A stretch of DNA of 64,000 nt from Amyelois transitella. Lineage: Eukaryota > Arthropoda > Insecta > Lepidoptera > Pyralidae. Below, one piece after another: positions 46,708-57,500 of the stretch. The stretch spans positions 12,730,001 to 12,794,000 of the forward strand of contig NC_083505.1 of NCBI RefSeq assembly GCF_032362555.1, written 5' to 3'. Under the pieces are notes generated by a model. That model did no database searches, had not been told where the DNA came from, and was given only the letters and a program-made list of their open reading frames with translations. The translations under genes were made by a program, and so were the position numbers. Positions within the stretch are counted from its first letter, which is position 1, and every line of letters begins with the position of its first letter.

Positions 46708-49700
46708 TCACTTTTGTGGTACAATAGCGACCAGTCTTAGTAGAACTAGAGAGAGCAACTTATCCAAAGGATCCAGGGTTCCCCGCTGCAGCCACTTGGG
46801 GATGGTGGTCCGCGCGTGGCTGAAACCCAGCTTCTGCAGGATGTAGTCCACGCCGTACGGCTCGATGGACTTGCCGGCCCACGATAGCAACCTGGAAGGT
46901 GGAGGAATTAGCTGTAGTATGTATACCTAAGGGTGTTATACATATGTGTGTTTGTTATATTTTTATTTAACACAAATTTACACGTCAAATTTTCAAGGAC
47001 CAAATCAAATCAAATCAGACATCTTTATTGTGAAAAACAGGTAAAAAAAAAATAGGTCAACAATAAAATTATCCAAATTTGTTTGGTTACCTGACGGTGG
47101 GCTCGAGGTGCCACGTGACGCAGCGGTAGTCGCGGAAGTCCAGCGGCGGCCGGCCCGCGCCCGCGCCCGCCTCCGCCCACGTCGCCTTGCTGCCGCCGGA
47201 CGTCTACAGGACACGATTAAAATTATGGCATGATGAGAAAAGGACTTTTTCTGATTGGCCAGGGTCTTTGATGTTTATCTATATGTATAAGAATTTATTA
47301 TAAAATATAGTATCGTTGAGTTAGTAGTTAGTAACACAGGTCTTGAACTTACTTCAAGGCTAACTTGATCTGTGTAATATGTCCCGTATATATTTATTTA
47401 TATATATTATACGAGGTATAATTATGGTAAGTTGCGTACGCGTTTAATACTTGTATTATTTAAAAATGGAACGCGAAAATTTACAATCGATTAATAGTAT
47501 CAAGTATTTAAACTAACAAGATAAAACAATACAATTTGTAAGCCATGTTTAGTTTTTAAAAAAATCTAAAAGAAAACATGACCTAGATTTTTTTTATTAA
47601 TCCTTTTTCCTTATCTAAAAAGACCAATCGGATAAAAATTTATCGCAATCAAAAAATCTGAATTTATTATTAAGGCGTTGTTTGGCTTCCACATTATACC
47701 TATGTAGATACTTCTGTGGTAAAGACAATATCATAGCACAGAGAAAGTTAACCATGTATTAAGAGCCCTCCAATTATATGTATGATAAGCCTTAAATCTT
47801 TTCTAAAAAGATCGTCACAAATACATAATAATCATCAAATGATTCCTCACCCCTATCACGACATATTAACCAAAGCCTTATTCCAAAAATATAAATTCGA
47901 TAAACATTCAAATTTTATAAAAAAAAATAGACTTCAATGTACTCACAACTCTGTCTTTCTCCTTGATGTAAGAAGAGATGAGATCGTGCAGAAACAGGAA
48001 CGCCTCCGCGTCCACCGACACGAAGATGTGGTCCTCGAACTCCGTGATAAAGCTGCATTCCACCACGGGCTTCTCGTCTGAAAGAACGTAGTCACATAAC
48101 ATATCTAATATATTTATATTTAATCGGTTAATATTATAATTAATATATTTATCTCGGTTCCCAAGATATATAAACATTTTAAAAACCGCGTTTTAAGAAA
48201 CTATATTAGCGCCATCTCTGGTAGACCGAGCAAAGCTCGGTCAACCGGGTACTGGTATGTTATATAAACTATTTCGATCTCATGCTGTAAGGGCTCTGCC
48301 ACACTGGCCGATTGCAAGCGTTTTACACGCGGCGTGTTCGCTTTGAAAACGCTTGAAATCCGCGAGTGATGCCAGTTATTCGTTTAGGATACAGGAGATA
48401 TGCCGTTACACACCTTCATAAAAATACGGTCGAATAGACATTATTTCTTTTTTTTTCAAGTGCGCAAACAAAAATGAACTTTTCTTCATTTTACTATTCT
48501 AGATCCAAAAAAATATCATTTTCTTTTTCGTAGCGTCTTTGCATCACTGTCGATCTCTCGCGACAAGCTTACAATACATCACGAATTATCTTTATTGCCC
48601 ATAAAAAAATGACATTATAGTAACATTTAGTAGATTACAAATGTATGGTCTATAATACGGTAACAATTGAACTGTGCTCTTAAAGCCGGATTTACATTAC
48701 GAAATTAGTGGCTTTAAATTAGTTTGATAAAACTAATTTGACCAGTAATTTCACGTGAAAATATTCAGTATTACAATGCATTCCTTACTTTTGTGAAACT
48801 GGAGTAGATTCGTGCTATGCGCATATTTTTTGTAAAACAAATGCCATGCAACTAATTTTGGTAATGTATATCCGGCTTAAAATATGTGGACCATAAAACT
48901 GACCGGTATCTGTAGGCGGTTCGCTCCTCTGCATATGCTGCGTTCTGAGATGCAGCTGCAAGCTCGGCAGCGCGAAGATCACCTCGCGCTGATGCTTGTC
49001 GGCCGCCTTGCTCGCCCGCTCGCCGCCCCGCTCGCCCGATCGCTCGCCCGACCGCTCGGCCGACCGGTCGGCGGACCGCTCGCGCTCCGTGCTGTTAGTG
49101 TTGCCCGCGCCAGAGGTGGATGGCTCGCGTTCCAGTGACGGGAACGTTTCTATCGCTGTCGGGGGTAAAATGGCGGTTGTTCGTCAAACTGTTTTAGTAA
49201 ATATTCATAAAGATCAAGTATTTTGTTTCCTGTTGATATCGAAAATACTAAAAACAATAACTTTACAAAAATTTACTTTGTATGGGTATATATAAAGTAA
49301 CTCGCTTTTAGCATTGCAGATGGCCAGATATAAGAAAAAAATTAAAAAACCCGCGCGTATTTTGAGTTTTATTGAAATCATCAACTGGTGACCTCAACAA
49401 CGCGGCTATGATAGTAGACCTCTACTCTCTCTACTCAGGCTGGTCGTCAATACAGATTCATTCACGACATCTACCTTTCTCTTAACGAAAGCGTCATGGA
49501 AACACTCTTGTAGCGTCTTGAACTGCGACCATTCACTGGTGACCTTTCGCTGCGACTGAGATAGTGGAACCTACGGTTCTACTCAGACTGGCAAAAGACA
49601 CTCACCATCGATTTCGATGTTGACGGACGACTGCAGAATGGAACCATTATTTTAATGTCTTAAACTGCCACGGGAATAAAAGTACGCAGGTCATTGGTGA

Positions 49701-51516
49701 CCTCCCGCCACGAACAAGTTTATATAACTCGCAGATCTACTTAAGCTGGTCGTAATAAATAGACACTTACCATCTATCTCGCTGTTGGCGAACGCATAAT
49801 GGAACCATTCCCTTAATGTCTTAAACTGCGGCGGGAACAAAAGGGCACGGGTCATGCGGCACACGGTGGCCATTGATTGGTGACCTCCCGCTGCGGCCGC
49901 GCCGGTAGTGTTCAGGGCGCTTCCTAGACTGGCCGTTAGGCTTTGTACCACGTGAACTTCTAGCTCATCTGTAATTAAAACCATTTAAAATTAAAATCTG
50001 TCCAAGCTCTGGCTCGGCTCGATTTTGGATACAACTGTAAGGTGAGTACAAGTCTTCCGACTCTCAGGAAGAGACCGAGTTACGCCTGTGACCAAGGTCA
50101 TGGAGTAAATAGTATTTTTTCAAGTAGTACTTTCTTTAATTTTTTAACCGACTCCAAAAACAGAGGAGGATCTAATTTTTCTTACCTTCATCATTAGCCA
50201 CTTGCTGGGCTTCCGTGGCGAAGCTGATGCAAGGGTCTTTCAAGCTGAAGAGTGCCCAGGACTTGGCCTTGAAGCTGTTGCCGTGGAAGCAAGCTAGAGA
50301 TATGTTGGTGCCTTGGAGTTCCATTGTTCCGCCGAGTATTGTGCCTAAAGAATAACGAACAAGTTAAAATGTCACATAAGATAGATTCATACACTTTTAT
50401 AACTGAACAGGCGACATGCGAAAGTAAAATAAATGAGTATCCCTTTAATAGGCTGACTTCATCTTTCTTCGTGTAAAAACCTGACTCACCCAATCCAGGA
50501 TCTATGGTTGCTGGCATACCCCGGGTTTTTCTCAGAGAGGTGAGGATGCAACCGGGACCAAAAGCCAGGAGGAAGATGACATAGTTGTATCAATAACTGA
50601 CCGTGACTACATGTCATGTGACATCAAGCCAAAAAGCTGAACGTGGCCTATCAGCCTTTTAAAGACTGGTGTCTCTGTGCGCCCCGCAAGGGATACAGAC
50701 GTCACTATATGTATGTGTGTGTGTGTCAGTGACCGTGCGGCAGTGTGGTGGGCAGCGTGGAGAGCCGCGTGCCGGCCACCAGCTGCAGCACGGTCTGCCA
50801 GTGGCGGTGGTGACGCAGCTCCTGTTGTTGTCTCTGTGCGCCCCGCAAGGGATACAGACGTCACTATATGTATGTGTGTGTGTGTCAGTGACCGTGCGGC
50901 AGTGTGGTGGGCAGCGTGGAGAGCCGCGTGCCGGCCACCAGCTGCAGCACGGTCTGCCAGTGGCGGTGGTGACGCAGCTCCTGTTGTTGTCTCTGTGCGC
51001 CCCGCAAGGGATACAGACGTCACTATATGTATGTGTGTGTGTGTCAGTGACCGTGCGGCAGTGTGGTGGGCAGCGTGGAGAGCCGCGTGCCGGCCACCAG
51101 CTGCAGCACGGTCTGCCAGTGGCGGTGGTGACGCAGCTCCTGTTGTTGTCTCTGTGCGCCCCGCAAGGGATACAGACGTCACTATATGTATGTGTGTGTG
51201 TGTCAGTGACCGTGCGGCAGTGTGGTGGGCAGCGTGGAGAGCCGCGTGCCGGCCACCAGCTGCAGCACGGTCTGCCAGTGGCGGTGGTGACGCAGCTCCT
51301 GTTGTTGTCTCTGTGCGCCCCGCAAGGGATACAGACGTCACTATATGTATGTGTGTGTGTGTCAGTGACCGTGCGGCAGTGTGGTGGGCAGCGTGGAGAG
51401 CCGCGTGCCGGCCACCAGCTGCAGCACGGTCTGCCAGTGGCGGTGGTGACGCAGCTCCTGTTGCTGCCAGCTGCCCGCCCCGCCCGCTGCGCCTGCGCCG
51501 GTTTGACTCGATCCAG
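46708..51516 (-). CDS. tweek: tweek last seven exons (C-terminal FSA_C-type region)
   Basis: Exons in transcript order: 51370-51516, 50186-50344, 49771-49968, 48904-49155, 47947-48077, 47091-47203, 46708-46891. Recognisable stretches: RHHRHWQTVLQLVAGTRLST; GNSFKAKSWALFSLKDPCIS; KTLREWFHYAF; EVIFALPSLQLHL; FEDHIFVSVDAEAFLFLHDL; VTWHLEPTVR; GVDYILQKLGFSHARTTIPK; ends RLVAIVPQK. This is the conserved C-terminal block of the family. The 51370-51516 exon ends with a weak donor (GTCACT), chosen because it keeps phase 1. Exon 48904-49155 contains a Lys/Arg/Ser/Glu-rich insert. Confidence 0.93.
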
Positions 51517-54500
51517 CTGCAAACACAACAGAAATAAACTATATTACCCCTGGAGTTTTGCTCAAGAAAAGGCCGCTTTTGGTAACATCTAAATATTAAC
51601 AAATAAAACTTCGATGCAATATTGTCTATGTTCAAATCCGTAGAAGATTTGCTTATGATATGTAAGAATTTTATATGTTGCTGATATGTGGTCGACGAAG
51701 TTTTATTTGCGCCTTTTTAGATTTTTATATGTTGCCGGTATATTGCCGAAGCGGCGGTTTCTTGAACTAAACGGTCTGGTGGAAAATATTTTTTATGTTT
51801 ATGTTTATGAATCTAATGTTCATGGTCATGATATAAGTGCAGGAAAAATTAGCGCACCATCTTGTCTGACACTCGTAACATATAAATAGTATTAAAAAAA
51901 ATTCACTTATCCCTGCACTAGTATCTTGGCTTAAAAGCCAGTTTCTCGACATAAAAATCATTCTTTAAAATGAGAGTGAACTTTGTATGGATAATGCAAC
52001 ACAATGACGAACTGTTTTAATGAGAAACCCTCATACGAGACGAAAATAGTTTTCGAGCCTTTTCAATAAGTGATTTGAATTCGAATATATTACAACTTAT
52101 AATGTAAAAGGTGTATGACATTTGATTTGTTTAAGCTTTAAATATTCACAAATAGAGATAAGTAGGGATAAGAAAACATTTGCCTAAAAATGTGACCAAT
52201 TAAGTATAAAAACTCACCCTCCCTCCGATCTTTCCCCCTCTCCTTCCTGCCGTTCTGGTTGTTGAGCGAGCTGAACACGCGCTTGCTGGACTTGAACTGC
52301 TGCGTGAAGAACTCTTCGAGCTTCAGCTGCATCTTCAGCAGGTCTGGAGTGGTGCTGCGACTCATCAGGATTTGTAACTGCTGCCAGCTTAGTGTTCCGT
52401 GAGTCAGGATTATGGCAGGTCTGGGGACAAATATTTCCATTTTAAGTAAGAATTTTGAAGATAATCCCACCGCTGCCACCAAATATTGAATAACAATATA
52501 TGGTGGCAGCGGTGGGATTATTAAAGAGAAAACTAAATGTTTAGATATATGTACAGCTGGTAGAAGACTATTACTGGTCGTCAATAATCAAAAAAATGCT
52601 CATTTGAAATCTCTTCTTGGGCACACCATTTATTTAGTTCAGAGTTATTAAGAAAATCACTTTTGCAGTCTACAAACTCTATTCAAACAAGTGTGTTTGC
52701 ACATTCTGTCTCGAAACGTCAGTCACCTGGCCGTCGGTCGGTGCCGCGGGTGCGCCTGCCTGGGCTTGGCCAGCCACTCGTCGCGCAGCGCCGCCCGCAG
52801 CCTGGAGACGCGCGCCATGAGCACGGGCGTGCCCATGTACTCCAGGCGCAGCTCCAGCGCGCTGAGCCGCACGCTGGCGCCGTGCGCGGGCCAGCTGGCC
52901 GGCTCCTCGGCCACGTGCGCGGCCGTGCGGATGGCGGCCAGCGCGATGCCGCCGCCCACGATGCCGGCGCGCGCCTCCAGCGTGGACGCCGCCAGCCCCA
53001 CGCCCAGCAGCATGTTGCGGTGCCCCGTGCTGCCGATGCTCAGCCGCCCCGAGCAGTGGAAGTCGCGGCTCAGCCAACTGTACAACATGTTACTACTAAT
53101 TACTCATACTGTTTAACAACAATTACTTATTTTGACGATGGTGTGATTACATCCTCATCACTTTTTATGTAATATACTAATTCCTAGAGCGAGTGGTGAG
53201 TATGCTACCCTGTAAAATGTGTCGTTAACGATTTAATCAGTATCGAATCATTCTTTGACCTGAAAAGTGGTATACATTTCTAATTGCAAGTCTTCATAAA
53301 ACAAGTAGGTACGCTGGAACAACTATGGACTGGATATTTTGCCCAATACTAATGCCAGTTGAAATTGAATTCACTATTTGAATCACAATTCTATCATGAA
53401 GCCAAACAGCTGAACATGGCCTATCCATCTATCTTTTCAAGCCTGTTTGCTCTGTCAACCCTGCAAGACGTGACTATATGTATGTACTAGTGTAATCACC
53501 GCCAAAATAATTCAATAGGGGGTCATTATTTCTACATCATCAAATTCAGAGTACATCAAATACGTCATCATTTTAACATAACGATGTGTACGAGCGATTA
53601 TAACTATTATCCAACCTATTATTACCAACTAAATCTTGATCAAATTAAGGACGTCCTGGTAAAGGGTCAGATCAAAAGTACCCGAAACCGCCGAGCTTGC
53701 ATGAAGAGAGTTATGAATGTGGATGAAGCGAAGGAAGTATGCACAGATCGTGGCAAGTGGAATGAGGTAGTCTCTGCCCCTCCGGGAAAGAGGCGTGATT
53801 TTATGTATGTAAGTATGCAGAGATCGTGGCAAGTGGAAAGAGGTAGTTTCTGCCCCTCCGGGAAAGAGGCGTGATTTTATGTATGTAAGTATCCAACCTG
53901 ACGTTGCCCATGACGTTGCCCATATTCATGTGCACGTTGAGCCGCGTGAAGTTCACCGCGAACAGCACCAGCGTCTCCCACGCAGCGCCGCCGCTCTCTG
54001 ATACTTTATCTGTAAAAGGTATAGTAATAATGAACATTCATATATATTTATAGTGTCGTGTGGTTCCCGGCACCAATAGAAAAAAGAATAGGACCACATT
54101 ATCTCTTTCCTATGGATGTCGTAAAACGAGACTAAGGGATATGCTTATATATTTGGGATTCCTCTTTTAGGCTAGCAACCTTCTTTGAGAGATTCTTATA
54201 GTGACAAGAATCTCAATTGTATCATTAAGCCTATCCCTTAGTCACCTTCTACGAGATCCATGGGAACGAAATGGAGTGGTCCTATTTTTTTTTATTGGTG
54301 CCGGATATCACACGGCACTGTATGTAAATTATTATTACCTTTGGGTTTTTGTATGTCAACAGTCTTAGTTTTCTCTCTCTGTGGCATCACAGGTGATACG
54401 GGCACGTTATTACTTGAAGAGCTGAAAAATAAATGCGTTTTAGTTGAACGTCTCAAATGTAGGCCCCTTTTAAAAAGAAACACATACATATATCCGCATT

Positions 54501-57500
54501 TGTACTTAAAAAAATGGCAGAAACATTGTCGATATGTAGGTTAACACAAAACCCACCTCGGCCATGTTTCAATGACTCTTTTTTTTGTAATGTACATTTG
54601 TTTGAGTGATAACCGATGTTTTTATGGCGAGAGACGACATTGTAAGAAAACTTGATAAGAGTCGCTTCGTGTAAAAACTTGACTATGGAAGATGAAAATC
54701 TGGAAGAATTCAGGATCATGGTATGTGGTTAGTAGCTTTTGATTTAAATCTAATTTATTGAAATACAAAATGACGTAAGAAATGTCTGGGAATGTCTATT
54801 TTTACTGAATTCCGAAAATAATGATTTTGATTTACCAGTAAGACGAGAATGTAACTGGGACTAACTAATGCCAGACGGGAGACGACGACTTCGCCCGCGT
54901 GGAATAGTTATTTTGGGCATCATTGAAGCCATAAAGGATAAATAATTCTCCCCGGCTTTTTTCACACATTCCATTATTTCTTTGCTCCTTATAGTTGCAG
55001 CGTGATGTTATACAGTCTAAAGCCTTCCTCGATAAACGGTCTATTCAACGCAAAAAGAATTTTATCAATTCGAACCAGTAGTTCCTGAGATTAGCGCGTT
55101 CAAACAAACAAACAAACTTTCCAGCTTTACAATATTAGTATGGATATACATACATACATACATATGGTCACGTCTATATCCCTTGCGGGGTAGACAGAGC
55201 CAACAGTCTTGAAAGACTAAATGGCCACGTTCAGCTATTTGGCTAAATGATAGAATTTAGATTCAACTAGTGACAGGTTGCTGGCCCATCGCCTAAAAAA
55301 GAATCCCAAGTTTGTAAGCCTATCCCTTAGTCGCCTTTTACGACATCCATGGGAAAGAGATGGAGTGGTCCTATACTTTTTTGTATTGGTGCCGGGAACC
55401 ACACGGCATCACACAGTATAGATATAACATTAGCGGCACCGACTTGCTAGTGTTGTGCACACTGAGGTCCCCCAGGAACATGCGGCGCACGATGGTGCGG
55501 CGGTACCACGCCTTGGGGAACGCCAGGATCTCCGACAGCCGCCGCATGTCGTACTTGAACCACGCCGAGCCCACGTCCACGATCGCTGGAAGGTAACGCT
55601 AAGTCAGAAGGTACAACACTAGCAACTTTTTTAAGATCTTTGAAAGAGTATAGCTTATTTTTTGTGTATCTTTGACGTTAACGGAAATGGAGCTTTATAA
55701 CCCAACTAGCTGTGCCCGCAACTTCGTCCGCGTTTGAAGCCCTCAAGTATGAATAATTTTCCCTGTTTTTTTTTACATTTTCCATTATAACTTCGCGTTG
55801 TAGCGTAATGTTATATAGCCTAAAGCCTTCCACGATAAATGGTCTATTGAACACAAAAATAATTTTTCAATTCGAACCAGTAGTTTCTGAGATTAGCGCG
55901 TTCAAACAAACAAACTCTTCAGCTTTATAATAATATAATATAGTTTAATAGGTTGGCTGGAAGAGATCTCACTTAGGGATAAGCCCACCTTTGTACTGTA
56001 CTGTTTTTGTTTGTAATGTACTTCTTTAGTGAACAATAAAGTATTAAACTTATTAACTTAATAAGTAAATATATACGGGACAATTTACACAGATTGAGTT
56101 AGTCTCGAAGTAAATTCGAGACTTGCGTTACGAGATACTAACCCAACGATACTATATTTTATAATAAATACTTATATAGATAACCATCTAAGACCCAGGC
56201 CAATCAGAAAGAGTTCTTATCTCATCATGCCCTGGCCGGAATTCGAACCCGGGACCTCCGGTGACACAGACAAGCGTACTACCGCTGCGCCATAGAGCTG
56301 CGTTTACATGTTTTCGCATAAGTAAGTCACGTCTATATCCCTTGCGGGGTAGACAAAGCCAACAAAAGCCAGTCTTGAAAAATTGAAAGGCCACGTTCAG
56401 CTGTTTGGCTTAATGATAGAGTCTTGTCCAAATTCAAGAATATGGAGCTGGATTAATAATTTCTTCAACATAGCACCTGACACAAATATTGATTACGAAA
56501 AATAGATACAGACTATTGAGTGGCACTAAAAAAAACCTTCAACATGATGACCGACTTACTTGAGAATTTGACAGTAGCCTTAGAACTCATTACACTTGCC
56601 TCAAATATGGACTTCACAAATTACACATCTTTTAAGGGACCAACGAATTAACGTCCAACTTACTTGAGAACCTCACAGTAGCCTTGGACTGATCCTGATC
56701 AGTATGGAAGTCCAGTTTCCGAGACCTGGACAGGTGGAACTTGACGAACTCCACATTGATGCTCAAAGAATCCTTTCTCTCTGTATCAGAGAGTGGTGAC
56801 CATTGTGCTTCCTTCAAACTAGACTTCTTCCCCCCGTAAGGATGGAAGATGTAGACCGAGAAGTCGGCCAGGCAGCCAGTGACGCTGAGGCCGCCCATCG
56901 CGACTGCTGGTTCAGCCATTTCTCTGTTGAAGGATATATAAAATGATGTAAATAATTATTAAGTTGAATGTAGGAACTTCGGATTTGTATCGGTTGAAGT
57001 CTAAACCTGACACCTGGGTGAATAAATGTGGTCGATCACGCGCGGTTCCCCAAGTATATGCATGGCCTGGCGAAAGATCTTCTCTTTAGTGACGGTCAAG
57101 CCGACAATATTATCAAAATTGAGCGACGTTTGGACTCCGGTTGCTTCTACTGTTTAAGGTGGAAATCTTTGGAGTAACTTACCCAGCAGTGGATCCTATA
57201 CGATCCTAACTTTGAGTTTGTGTACATTAAATTTAAATAAATATGCAGCTAAGGTGATTGTAGTCAGGCAAGCAGCTGAAGCGGAAGGTGGAGGCTGCTG
57301 GAAGTGGCGCACTCACTCGTCCCCGGCCCGCTTGCTGCTGAACACGATCTGCAGGCTGGGCAGCTGCAGCAGGCACTCCACGCGGGAGGCAGGCAGGCAG
57401 CTGAAGCGGAAGGTGGAGGCTGCTGGAAGTGGCGCACTCACTCGTCCCCGGCCCGCTTGCTGCTGAACACGATCTGCAGGCTGGGCAGCTGCAGCAGGCA

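Noticed and set aside
50607-51635. Long open frames (286-342 codons) on both strands over the 159-bp array
   Set aside because: They exist because the period is a multiple of three and the unit lacks stops in several frames. The real tweek frame stops just after the donor.
52663-53172. Plus-strand frames of 141-169 codons opposite tweek exon 52727-53077
   Set aside because: They are antisense shadows of a GC-rich exon whose minus-strand frame matches BLTP1 in order and phase.
57185-57210. 13-nt micro-exon of tweek before a GTAAGT site
   Set aside because: Splicing it in breaks frame with exon 56664-56923, while direct joining of the flanking exons keeps frame and matches the family.
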